Of a stretch of 64,000 bases of DNA, positions 38,061 through 46,872 are shown piece by piece. Each line of letters opens with the position of its first letter. The stretch's first letter is position 1. The notes below the pieces were generated by a model. It did no database searches, was not told the origin of the DNA, and worked only from the letters and a program-made list of their open reading frames with translations. The DNA lies in contig DATGLS010000052.1 of the NCBI GenBank assembly GCA_035293985.1, positions 62,001-126,000 of the forward strand. The letters are read 5' to 3'. The position numbers and the translations under genes are program-made. The DNA is from JAVDCA01 sp035293985. GTDB lineage: Bacteria; Pseudomonadota; Alphaproteobacteria; Rhizobiales; Xanthobacteraceae.

Positions 38061-38724
38061 TCAGAGTTCTGGTCCCGCCGGGATCGTCGCGCAGCTGCGG
38101 CGGCATCTTGACGACGACCACGTCGTTGTCCTCGACGATGCCGAACGTGTCGTAGGACTTGCGATGCTGCCGCTCGTCCCAGCGAAACTCGATCGGCGGT
38201 GATGGCGCGGCCGGCTCCTGTCGCATCGCCGGCGACCGATCGGCGACGGGTTCGCCCGCGACCCGCGCCTCCATGGAGGGCTGCTGCATGGACGGATGGT
38301 TGGCGAAACGATGATCCAAATCCCTGAACAAGGACCTGATGGCGTCATTCACAGCTTCGGAGCCCGGACGCACGCGCCCACCGCCTTTCGAGGGCGCCAG
38401 CCACGGCGACAGGTCGGTCGTATGGAGATTGATGAAGCGCAGCGGCAACCGCGCATCGTCGATGCGGACCGGCAGTAGCTTGCTCATTTCCAGCGCGCGC
38501 GTCGCCTCCGCCTTCACGAAGTGCGACCGCACCGATGACGCGGACCACAATACGATCATCGCGCGCGCATTTTCGATCTCGCGCTCGATGACCTCCTCGA
38601 AATCCTCGCCGGCGTACATCTCCCGGTCCCACCACACGGTCGATCCGCGGCGCTGCAGGGTCTCGGCGAGAACCCGTGCGCATTCACGGTCTTCGCGTGC
38701 ATAGCTGATGAAAATATCCGCCAT
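38026..38724 (-). CDS. TIR-domain protein with the shared C-terminal domain
   Basis: 232 residues. The TIR domain (1-130) starts MADIFISYAREDRECARVLA and continues WWDREMYAGEDFEEVIEREI and MIVLWSASSVRSHFVKAEAT; Glu73 in the last block is at the position of the catalytic glutamate of NAD-cleaving TIR enzymes. A linker (135-175) leads to a C-terminal domain (178-232), FRWDERQHRKSYDTFGIVED ... VVVVKMPPQ ... GTRTLIRKGLVVPK, closely similar to the end of the membrane protein at 34521. GAGG precedes the ATG at 38724. It is transcribed toward the Hsp70-like gene and overlaps its last 35 bases. TIR effectors in bacteria commonly deplete NAD or make signal nucleotides in phage defence. Confidence 0.85.
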   Translation of the reverse strand: MADIFISYAREDRECARVLAETLQRRGSTVWWDREMYAGEDFEEVIEREIENARAMIVLWSASSVRSHFVKAEATRALEMSKLLPVRIDDARLPLRFINLHTTDLSPWLAPSKGGGRVRPGSEAVNDAIRSLFRDLDHRFANHPSMQQPSMEARVAGEPVADRSPAMRQEPAAPSPPIEFRWDERQHRKSYDTFGIVEDNDVVVVKMPPQLRDDPGGTRTLIRKGLVVPKPV

Positions 38725-38813
38725 GATCCTCGGGTGGCGTGTCGGGCCGGGGGTAAAGTATTGAGGCAAGCCCATGGAATGGCAAGCTGATTTGCGGCGC
38801 TGCGTGCCGCGAC

Positions 38814-38851
38814 ATTGCGACCGATAGGCCGAATTGCGACCGATAGGCCGA
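38814..38851. repeat. exact 19-bp tandem direct repeat upstream of the TIR gene
   Basis: Two perfect, abutting copies of ATTGCGACCGATAGGCCGA (38814-38832 and 38833-38851), about 90-127 bp before the TIR gene start. The nineteen-base spacing puts both copies on roughly the same face of the helix. Could be an operator. Confidence 0.75.
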
Positions 38852-38935
38852 GGTTCAATCGTTGCCCGGGCAGCGCAATTCCGACGATGGTGTCGGTCAT
38901 CCATTCCGGTCGGGCACCGGAATTGCGAGCCCCCC

Positions 38936-39292
38936 TCACCTCTTGTGCCCCATCTCGCCCTGCAGCTCGGCGATGCGGCGACGGATCTCGGTGAGCGCCG
39001 ACTCGGTGGTGGCGCGCTCGCGGCCGGCGGCGCTGGCCCGCTGCTTCACCTGCTCCATCTCGGCGAGCAGCGCGCGCTCGGCCTTGAGCATGGCGCGCAG
39101 GTTGGCGCGGCGATCGCCGCTCGTCTCCGCCGGCTCGGTGTCCTCGTCGTCGGCGAGGTAGCTCGCGACCTCATCGAGGCTGGCGTCGGTCAGGAGATAT
39201 TGGACAAGCGCAAATCTTTCGCCCGTGCGTACCAGCGAGAGCCCGCGCAGCTTCGCGGCATAATGCAACGCTTCCTCGCGTTCGTCGGTCAT
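38936..39292 (-). CDS. coiled-coil protein of unknown function
   Basis: 118 residues from the ATG at 39292 (GGGGG just upstream). The N-terminal part (EEALHYAAKLRGLSLVRTGE, LVQYLLTDASLDEVASYLAD) is compact; residues 60-118 form a charged heptad-like helix (MLKAERALLAEMEQVKQRAS ... ESALTEIRRRIAELQGEM). No family recognised. It is on the same strand as the TIR gene but ahead of the 19-bp repeat, with a gap of 211 bp. Confidence 0.6.
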   Translation of the reverse strand: MTDEREEALHYAAKLRGLSLVRTGERFALVQYLLTDASLDEVASYLADDEDTEPAETSGDRRANLRAMLKAERALLAEMEQVKQRASAAGRERATTESALTEIRRRIAELQGEMGHKR

Positions 39293-39704
39293 CGATGCCC
39301 CCTCACGCATGACGCAACTGACCGCCGTTCGGCCCGCACAACCGTCGGCGCAAAAATGACATGGGTCCCCGTGATGCAAATTCTGCCACGGACGATGTGG
39401 CAGGTGTCAGCCGAAATTTTGTCATCGCAGTGGAGTTACCGCCGCCGCGGCGGTAATCCGGCCCGCTCGCGCCCTGTGGAAAACCGGCAAGAGACGTCAT
39501 TACGCCGCACGCCGCACGAGAAGACGATCAGGCGACATTGCGATCGCTCCGCGCCCCGCATCAAGCCGACCTGCGCGGCGGCGTCGCTGCTCCGTCCGCT
39601 TCCCGCCCTGGACAAAAATCGCTAGGACAGTCGTACCGCCGGTGCGTGGGGCGCCGGCGAGACGCAACGGACAAGAAGACGACAAGAGACGGGAGGGCAT
39701 TGCC
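39293..39704. other. divergent intergenic region with hairpins
   Basis: 412 bp between the coiled-coil gene and the permease gene. 39385-39410 contains a CTGCCAC/GTGGCAG stem, and 39434-39454 a TTACCGCC/GGCGGTAA stem. Either could be a regulator site or an RNA hairpin in a leader. No gene seen. Confidence 0.4.
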
Positions 39705-41072
39705 GTGACTGCAGCCGCCGAGGGCCGAACGGCCAACGTGTTCGACGTCGGGATCAACGAGCGCCTGCCGGGATCGCAGCTGCTCGTCGTCGGGCTGCAG
39801 AACGTGTTCGGCATGACCGGGATGTTCGTGTTCCCCGGCATCCTCGGCCGCGCCTTCGGGCTCGCGCCCGACCAGATCGCCTATCTCTACGGCATGACCT
39901 TCATGGTCTGCGGCCTCACCACCATCCTGCAGTCGGTGCTGCTGCTGCGGCTGCCGATCACGCAGGGGCCGTACGCGGGCTGCTTCGCGGCGCTGCTCGC
40001 GGTCGGCCACCTCGCCGGCGGGCTGGGCGCGGCCTACGGCTCGCTGCTGGTCGCGAGCCTGATCTGGTGCGCGCTCACCGTCTCGATCAGGGGCTTCAGC
40101 ATCATCGGCCTGTTCGCCCGCTTCATGCGCGCGCCGATCATCTCCGGCATGATCGTCGTGCTGATCATGGTGCAGATCGCCAATGTGGCATTCCCGAACT
40201 GGCTCGGCCCACGCCAGAGCCCCGGCTTCCCGCTGATCAACCTCGGCGCCGGCGCGGTCTGCCTGATCGCGGTCATCGCCGTGACCGTGTGGGGCGGCGC
40301 GTTGCGGCGGGGCGCGATCCTGATCGGGCTCGCGCTCGGCACCGCCTGCTACGCGATCTTCCGCCCGATCTCGCTCGGCGCCATCGCGGGCGCGCCGTGG
40401 CTGGTGACGCCAAAACTGTTTCCGTTCGGGGTCGCGGTCCAGCCCGATCTCGTCCTCGTCTTCCTGCTGGTGCTGATCCCGGCCGGCATCGGCTCGATGG
40501 CGCTCTACCAGATCGTCGCCGACTGGGGCGGCGAGCCGCTGCCGGCGGAGCGCATGGCGCAGGGCACCTTCGCGATGGGCATCGGCGCGGTGCTCGCCGG
40601 CCTCGTGGGCGGCTTCAGCACCATCGTCTATCCGGACAACATGGGCCTGCTGCGCACGACCCGTGTCGGCTCGCGCTTCGGCACCGCGGCGGCAGGCGTC
40701 CTCCTCATCGTGCTCGGCGCCTGCGTCAAGTTCGACATGCTGCTGGTGCTGGTGCCGCTGCCGGTCGTCTCCGCCGTCGCGACGCTCCTGTTCGGCGTCG
40801 TCTTCATGCATGGCGTGCACATGCTCGCGAGCGTGCAGTGGGACGACCGCAAGCTGATGGCCGCCGGCCTCGCCATGCTGATCGGCCTCGGCGGCCTGTT
40901 CATCGCGCCCGACGTGATGGGGACGATGCCGGTGGTCGTGCGCCTGCTGGTGCAGCAGCCGGTGATCTCAGGCGGGGTCACCCTGGTGGTGCTTTATGCG
41001 CTGCTGTGCGCCGAGCCGGAGCCGGCGAAGGGACAAATGGTCGAGGCGGGAGCGCCGAAGGCGGCGCAATAA
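39705..41072 (+). CDS. NCS2 family nucleobase permease (uracil/xanthine type)
   Basis: 455 residues with about 12-14 membrane segments, of the nucleobase:cation symporter-2 family, which takes up uracil, xanthine or urate with protons. Recognisable parts are LPGSQLLVVGLQNVFGMTGM at the start, LPITQGPYAGCFAALLAV, and AGLVGGFSTIVYPDNMGLLRTTRVGSR, which corresponds to the family's signature helix carrying the substrate-contacting N/Q-region. GTG start at 39705 with GGGAGGG upstream. Whether it carries uracil or a purine is not clear from the motifs. Transcribed alone. Confidence 0.83.
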   Translation: MTAAAEGRTANVFDVGINERLPGSQLLVVGLQNVFGMTGMFVFPGILGRAFGLAPDQIAYLYGMTFMVCGLTTILQSVLLLRLPITQGPYAGCFAALLAVGHLAGGLGAAYGSLLVASLIWCALTVSIRGFSIIGLFARFMRAPIISGMIVVLIMVQIANVAFPNWLGPRQSPGFPLINLGAGAVCLIAVIAVTVWGGALRRGAILIGLALGTACYAIFRPISLGAIAGAPWLVTPKLFPFGVAVQPDLVLVFLLVLIPAGIGSMALYQIVADWGGEPLPAERMAQGTFAMGIGAVLAGLVGGFSTIVYPDNMGLLRTTRVGSRFGTAAAGVLLIVLGACVKFDMLLVLVPLPVVSAVATLLFGVVFMHGVHMLASVQWDDRKLMAAGLAMLIGLGGLFIAPDVMGTMPVVVRLLVQQPVISGGVTLVVLYALLCAEPEPAKGQMVEAGAPKAAQ

Positions 41073-41208
41073 CCACCGCGGGCGGCATAGCTGCTCGAAG
41101 AACGGCTGTGCGCGTGTGCGTGAGGTGGAATTGGTCCCGTAAGTACCAAGAAATCATGCTATGTCGAGTTGCGACGAAGCGACCCCGCTTCGTTGGGGGG
41201 TCGCACTC

Positions 41209-42651
41209 ATGACTCGATCGACGCGCCGCCGCTTCGTACAGGGATGTGCCGCAACCGCCCTCGCGACGCCCGCCGTCTTCGCCGTGCGGCGCGCCCACGC
41301 GGCGCTGCCGCCGCTCCCGAACCTCCCTGCCGCCGACGCCCAGCTGCTGCAGCCGGGGGATGCGCAATTCGCCACCTATCAGCCGGCGTTCAATGCCCGC
41401 ACCATGCTCACGCCGCAGCTGCGCGCCATGTGCAAGACCGCGAACGGGGTCGGCACCATGGTCGACTGGTGCCGCAGCAACGACCTGCCGTTCGCGATCC
41501 GCTGCGGCGGGCACTCCTACGAGGGCTTGTCGCAGAGCGCGAGCGTGGTGATCGACACCCGCTTGATCAGCAGGGTCAGCTACGACGCGAAGACGAAGAT
41601 CGCGACCGTCGGCGCCGGGGCCTCGCTCGGCGATTTCTACAAGGTGGCCGCGCCGCACGGGCTCGGCTTCCCGGGCGGCAGCTGCCCGACGGTCGGCGTC
41701 TCCGGCCATGTGCTCGGCGGCGGTTACGGCCACCTGGCGCGGCCATTCGGGCTCGCCTGCGACAGTGTGCTGTCGGTCGACCTGATCGATCCCCAGGGCA
41801 GGCCGGTGCATGCCGATGCGCAGCAGAACGCGGACCTGCTCTGGGCGTCGCGCGGCGGCGGCGGCGGCAGCTTCGGGGTCGCGACCGGCTATACTTTCCA
41901 GCTGCATCCGGTGGGCAACGTCTACGTCTTCAAGATGACCTGGAACGGGGTGAGCCCGCGTCGTGCCGCCGCGGTGATGAAGACTTGGGCTGCGTGGGCG
42001 CCGCAGGCGCCGGTGCAGATCAACTCGCATCTCACGATCACGGCGCATGGCGGCGGCAAGATCGACCTCCTGTGCGGCGGCCAGTCGATCGGCACGCTGA
42101 CGCAGCTCAAGCGCGAGCTCAGGACCCTGTCGGGCTCGCCTATCATCGCCGCAAAGACCTACATGTCCTCCATCAACTATTTCGCCGGCTCGGGCGGCTG
42201 GACCTACGTTTCGGCGCCGATGAAGGGAAAGTCCGACTACGTCACCGCGCCGATGAGCGACACGGGCCTCACGGCGCTGATGACCGCGGTGAGCAAAAAG
42301 TCGGACATCTACGTGATCTGCGACGCCTACGGCGGCGCGATCGCGGCGCCGGCGGCCGACGCCACCGCATTTGCGCATCGCAAGGGCACGCTGTTCTCGA
42401 TGCAGTACGCCGCGAACTGGACCAGCGCGAAGGACACGCCGCAACGTCTCGCCGACATGCGCGAGGTCTACGCCGCCATGCGGCCCTATGTATCGGGTGC
42501 GGCCTACGTCAACTATTGCGACCTCGAGCTGCCCGACTATGCGACCGCCTATTGGGGCGCGAACCTCGCGCGCCTGAAGAAGATCAAGACGGCGTTCGAT
42601 CCCACCAACGTTTTCCGCCACGCGCAGAGCATTCCGATCCCGGTGGCTTGA
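41209..42651 (+). CDS. Tat-exported FAD-linked oxidase (berberine-bridge type)
   Basis: 480 residues. A Tat signal opens it (STRRRFVQGCAATALATPA, cleaved near AHAA). The FAD-binding PCMH domain shows RCGGHSYEG with His102 and GGSCPTVGVSGHVLGGGYGH with Cys159: the two residues that attach FAD in bicovalent flavoproteins. The BBE C-terminal element is YVNYCDLELPDYATAYWGAN. These enzymes oxidise alcohols or sugars with oxygen. The substrate is unknown. ATG preferred to upstream in-frame starts because it begins the Tat signal. Confidence 0.86.
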   Translation: MTRSTRRRFVQGCAATALATPAVFAVRRAHAALPPLPNLPAADAQLLQPGDAQFATYQPAFNARTMLTPQLRAMCKTANGVGTMVDWCRSNDLPFAIRCGGHSYEGLSQSASVVIDTRLISRVSYDAKTKIATVGAGASLGDFYKVAAPHGLGFPGGSCPTVGVSGHVLGGGYGHLARPFGLACDSVLSVDLIDPQGRPVHADAQQNADLLWASRGGGGGSFGVATGYTFQLHPVGNVYVFKMTWNGVSPRRAAAVMKTWAAWAPQAPVQINSHLTITAHGGGKIDLLCGGQSIGTLTQLKRELRTLSGSPIIAAKTYMSSINYFAGSGGWTYVSAPMKGKSDYVTAPMSDTGLTALMTAVSKKSDIYVICDAYGGAIAAPAADATAFAHRKGTLFSMQYAANWTSAKDTPQRLADMREVYAAMRPYVSGAAYVNYCDLELPDYATAYWGANLARLKKIKTAFDPTNVFRHAQSIPIPVA

Positions 42652-42750
42652 TCGGCGCCCTGCGCGATGGGGTGCCATCGCGCAGGAAGTGCCCGCAAGC
42701 GACGCCGCGACGACGACGAGTGCATCGCGCGGCCTGCTCCTTCGGGGCAT

Positions 42751-42969
42751 TCAGTGGCCGTGCTTCGGCGGCGGTTTCTTTGGCGGCGGCGGCCTACGCT
42801 GCAGGATAATGGCGAGGCGCGCATCGGCCGTCCCGGATTGCTGTGCGACCGGATGGGTCGGCGCCGCGCCGATGCCGGCGGCGCTCGGTGTCGCGATTGC
42901 CGCCGCCGGCGCCGCAAGCGCCAGCGCTGCAGACAAGGCGCAGAGTCGTCCTGTCATGGATATTTTCAT
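42751..42969 (-). CDS. short secreted P/K-tailed protein
   Basis: 72 residues: a signal peptide (MKISMTGRLCALSAALALAA) followed by about 50 residues ending in a polyproline/lysine tail, QRRPPPPKKPPPKHGH. GGAGG is upstream of the ATG. No family recognised. It may be co-transcribed with the PDZ protein gene upstream on the same strand. Confidence 0.55.
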   Translation of the reverse strand: MKISMTGRLCALSAALALAAPAAAIATPSAAGIGAAPTHPVAQQSGTADARLAIILQRRPPPPKKPPPKHGH

Positions 42970-43106
42970 AGGCTCCCTCCGTCGAAACGATCGGAGGCTA
43001 ACGGAGCCGCGCCGACGCGGCTTGGGCCAGGCGGCCCCGCGGCGCGGACTGCGAGGAACCGAGACGATCGCGCCCGCACAAGCCGAGAACCGAGATCTGG
43101 CGCCGG

Positions 43107-43586
43107 TCAATTCGCGATCATCGGCGGCGGAGGCGGCGGGTCGGGCGGAATGGGCGGCGGGACATAAGCGTCATTTGCGCCCGTGCCCGCGCGCAACACG
43201 AAACGCTGCTCGGTCCGCACGATGCCGAGCACGCGCGGCGGCGCCGCTTCGTAGTCCGCGGCTTGCGCCGCCGCGAGCGCGCGCGGCACTATCCGCAGCC
43301 GCCGCACGCGCCCGCCGCGCTCGACGCTCACCACCAGCGATCGGCCGCTACGCGCAACCGCGCGGTCGATATCCACCGCACCGGTGACCGGCCGGCCGTC
43401 GATCGCCATGATGCGGTCGCCGGGCCGCAGACCCGCATCCGCGGCAGGCGTGTGCGGGGCGATCTCCTCGATACGATAGCCGACGCCCCGCGGCTCATGC
43501 GGGCGGACCGGGTCGGACGAGGCTGCCGAAGCAAGCACGCTCAGGACCGCAACGATCGATAAGCGTCCAGACATGGGGTACGGCAT
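43107..43586 (-). CDS. small exported PDZ-domain protein
   Basis: About 159 residues: N-terminal signal (LSIVAVLSVLASAAS), then one PDZ domain, with GVGYRIEEIAPHTPAADAGL and RPGDRIMAIDGRPVTGAVDI as carboxylate-binding and core strands, and a proline-rich end (VPPPIPPDPPPPPPM). PDZ domains bind C-termini, usually of misfolded envelope proteins; no protease domain is attached. An ATG twelve bases downstream is a possible alternative start. Confidence 0.75.
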   Translation of the reverse strand: MPYPMSGRLSIVAVLSVLASAASSDPVRPHEPRGVGYRIEEIAPHTPAADAGLRPGDRIMAIDGRPVTGAVDIDRAVARSGRSLVVSVERGGRVRRLRIVPRALAAAQAADYEAAPPRVLGIVRTEQRFVLRAGTGANDAYVPPPIPPDPPPPPPMIAN

Positions 43587-43665
43587 GCGGCACTCCCGCG
43601 GCGTGCCCATCCGAGCTTTAGTCGCCGGCCACGTGCCGCCGGGTCACGACCCCGGCCGAAAATTT

Positions 43666-44907
43666 TCAACGCGCGGCGCCTTCGGCGCGCAGCCGCGCGA
43701 TCGCGGCGGCGTCGAGGCCGGCTTCGGCGAGCACCGCGTCGGTGTGCTCGCCCAGCGCGGGCGCGGGGCGGCGCCATGTGCCGGGCGTCGCCGAGAGCCG
43801 CGGCACGATATCGTGCATGGGCAGGCTGCCGAGCTCGGGGTCCTCGACCTCGACGAGGACGGGACGCTCGCGGAAATGCGGGTCCGCGACCGCGTCGGCA
43901 ATGTCGTAGACCGGCCCGACGGTGACACCGGCGGCGCGCATGTGCGCGAGCGCCTCGTCGCGCGTCCTCGCCGCGAACCAGCCGCCGACCGCCGCGTCGA
44001 CCTGCTCGCGGTTTTCGACGCGCGCGCTGTTGGTGCGGAAGCGCTCGTCGGCGAGCATCTCGGCGCGGCCGATGGCCCCGAAGATGCGCCGCGCCATGGT
44101 CTCGGTCGAGCCGGACATCGCCACGTACTTGCCGTCGGCGCAGCGATACACGTTGCGCGGCGCCGACGTGTTGGAGCCGCTGCCGGTGCGCGGCTTGACG
44201 GCGCCGGTCGTGCGGAAGATCGCCGCCTCCGGGCCGAGCACCGAGAACATCGATTCGAGCAGGGTGAGGTCGATCACCTGCCCGCCCCCGTGCCCCTTGG
44301 CCGCGCCATGCTCGCGCGCACGCAGCGCCGTCACGGTCGCGAACGCGCCGTAGAGCCCGGCGATCATGTCGGCGAGCGCGAGCGGCGGCAGCACCGGCTC
44401 GCGATCGGCAAAGCCGGTGCGCGCCGCAAAGCCGCTCATCGCCTCGACCAGCGTGCCGAAGCCGGGCAGCGGCGCATAAGGCCCGGTCTGGCCGAAACCG
44501 GACACGCGCACGATGATGAGCCCCGGGTTACGGGCGTGCAGCACCGCGGGGCCGAGCCCCATCTCCTCCAGCGTGCCGGGACGATAGTTCTCGATGAAAA
44601 CGTCGGCGCGCTCGACCAGGCGCATGAGGGCGTCGCGGGCGGACGCATGGCGCAGGTTGAGCACCAGCGAGCGCTTGTTGCGCGAATAGGTCTTCCAGTG
44701 CAGCGACTTCCCCGCATCGCGCCAGTCGCGCAGCGGGTCGCCGGACGGCGGCTCGACCTTGACGACGTCGGCGCCGAAATCGGCGAGCTGCAGCGACACC
44801 ATGTTGCCGGCGACGAGGCGCGAGAGGTCGAGCACGCGGATGCCGTCGAGCGGGCCGCGGGCATCGGGGTCGAAGCGGATGGGGGAATCCTGCGCGCGGC
44901 TGGTCAT
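43666..44907 (-). CDS. CaiB/BaiF family CoA-transferase
   Basis: 413 residues of the class III CoA-transferase family, which moves CoA between carboxylic acids through a mixed anhydride on an aspartate. The nucleophile is Asp180 in PPLALADMIAGLYGA. Other blocks: GIRVLDLSRLVAGNMVSLQL, ADFGADVVKVEPPSGDPLRD, FIENYRPGTLEEMGLG, RVSGFGQTGPYAPLPGFGTL. The acid partner cannot be deduced; alphaproteobacteria hold many paralogs. Transcribed alone. Confidence 0.88.
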   Translation of the reverse strand: MTSRAQDSPIRFDPDARGPLDGIRVLDLSRLVAGNMVSLQLADFGADVVKVEPPSGDPLRDWRDAGKSLHWKTYSRNKRSLVLNLRHASARDALMRLVERADVFIENYRPGTLEEMGLGPAVLHARNPGLIIVRVSGFGQTGPYAPLPGFGTLVEAMSGFAARTGFADREPVLPPLALADMIAGLYGAFATVTALRAREHGAAKGHGGGQVIDLTLLESMFSVLGPEAAIFRTTGAVKPRTGSGSNTSAPRNVYRCADGKYVAMSGSTETMARRIFGAIGRAEMLADERFRTNSARVENREQVDAAVGGWFAARTRDEALAHMRAAGVTVGPVYDIADAVADPHFRERPVLVEVEDPELGSLPMHDIVPRLSATPGTWRRPAPALGEHTDAVLAEAGLDAAAIARLRAEGAAR

Positions 44908-45036
44908 CGAAGGGAACAGCGGACGGGAAGTGGCGGGAGCCGAAGCGGAGTGGAATTCATCGAGCGACTGTAGCGTGCTACGACTGAATGCGCGAGATCA
45001 GCTCTCCCGGTTGGACCCTCGACGACAGCGAAAGCA

Positions 45037-45357
45037 ATGTCGACCAGCAACGACCTTCGCCGCATTGCGCTCTCTCTCGAGGGGACGACCGAGGCGCCAC
45101 ATTTCGACCGGACGGCCTTCAGGGTCCGGCGCATCTATGTGACGCTCGCCGGCGACGGCGAGACGGCGAATTTCATGTTCACGCCGGAGCAGCAGGAATT
45201 CAAATGCATGATGGCGCCGGAAGCCTTCTCGCCGGTGCCCAATGCATGGGGCAAGCGGGGCGCAACGACCGCAATTCTTGCGAAGCTTACGATCGCGGAA
45301 CTGGAGGATGCCCTGCGCACGGCGTGGACGCGCGCTTCGGCCAAGAGGGGGCGCTAG
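45037..45357 (+). CDS. MmcQ/YjbR family protein
   Basis: 106 residues, complete YjbR/MmcQ fold (double-wing DNA-binding-like): DLRRIALSLEGTTEAPHFDR, FRVRRIYVTLAGDGETANFM, FSPVPNAWGKRGATTAIL and LEDALRTAWTRASAKR at the end. Family members bind DNA weakly in vitro or are uncharacterised. The next gene converges on it with 14 bp between. Confidence 0.8.
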   Translation: MSTSNDLRRIALSLEGTTEAPHFDRTAFRVRRIYVTLAGDGETANFMFTPEQQEFKCMMAPEAFSPVPNAWGKRGATTAILAKLTIAELEDALRTAWTRASAKRGR

Positions 45358-45371
45358 GAACCCCGTCCGCC

Positions 45372-45893
45372 TCAGAGCGCCAGCCGCACGCGATCGATGT
45401 ACGGCGCCTCGGGATCGTCGGCGATGTCGAAGCCGAGCTGCCGGCACATCGCGAGCATGGTCGTGTTCTCGCGCAGCACCTGCCCGTCGATGGCGCGGAA
45501 ACCCTTGGCGCGGGCATAGGCGATGATCAGCTGCATCAGCTGCCAGCCGAGGCCGTGGCCCTTGAGGTCGGAGCGCACGAGGATCGCGTACTCGCCGCTG
45601 ACACCGTCGGTCTCGTCATGCAGCCGCGCGACACCGAGCATCTCGCCGGTCGCCTCGTCGAGGGCGATGAAGGCCATCGCCTTGGCGTAGTCGAACTGGG
45701 TGAAACGGGCGATGAACTCGTGGGTGAAAGCGCTGACCGGCGCGAACAGGCGCAAGCGCAGATCCTCCGGCGTCACAGCGGAAAGGAAAGGCGGGTAAAG
45801 CGGCTCGTCATCCGGCCGCAGCGGGCGCACGAAGACGGCGCGGCCGTCCGGCAAGGTGATGTGGCGCTCCCACGCCTTCAGGTCGATTGCCAT
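45372..45893 (-). CDS. GNAT acetyltransferase (Pat-like domain)
   Basis: 173 residues with a GNAT fold: VRPLRPDDEPLYPPFLSAVT, RLRLFAPVSAFTHEFIARFT, EYAILVRSDLKGHGLGWQLM (acetyl-CoA loop, R-x-x-G-x-G/A variant) and NTTMLAMCRQLGFDI. It resembles the C-terminal acetyltransferase part of the large Pat/PatZ protein acetylases that modify acyl-CoA synthetases, but it stands alone without the NDP-forming CoA-synthetase domain. Substrate likely a protein lysine by that analogy; not certain. Confidence 0.78.
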   Translation of the reverse strand: MAIDLKAWERHITLPDGRAVFVRPLRPDDEPLYPPFLSAVTPEDLRLRLFAPVSAFTHEFIARFTQFDYAKAMAFIALDEATGEMLGVARLHDETDGVSGEYAILVRSDLKGHGLGWQLMQLIIAYARAKGFRAIDGQVLRENTTMLAMCRQLGFDIADDPEAPYIDRVRLAL

Positions 45894-45959
45894 GGGACCA
45901 CGGTTTGGTTTCTGGTGCAGCGAATGTCGGGCGTCGCAGCGTGAGATTCAACATCCGTC

Positions 45960-46140
45960 GAGCCGCGAATGCATTCATAGACCCGTCATCCTGAGGCGCG
46001 AGCGAAGCGAGCCTCGAAGGGTGATCGGTCGAGATGGTTCCACCAGTGTGCAAGAGGCGCTACCCGGGCCGTCGCCCTTCGAGACGGCGCGCTACGCGCG
46101 GCTCCTCTGGGTGACGGTCGTAGCTGGGAATTCGCGGTTG
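45960..46140. repeat. GTCATCCTGAGG dispersed repeat
   Basis: Left half CGTCATCCTGAGGCGCGAGC with AGCGAAGCGAGCCTCGAAGG, right half CCTTCGAGACGGCGCGCTAC and GCTCCTCTGGGTGACGG in inverted order. A familiar intergenic element of the Bradyrhizobium group. Occupies the gap between two genes of the same strand. Confidence 0.7.
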
Positions 46141-46173
46141 GGAGCGCGGGCCGCGTACCCAGCTGACCCTAAT

Positions 46174-46868
<695 letters not shown>

Positions 46869-46872
<4 letters not shown>

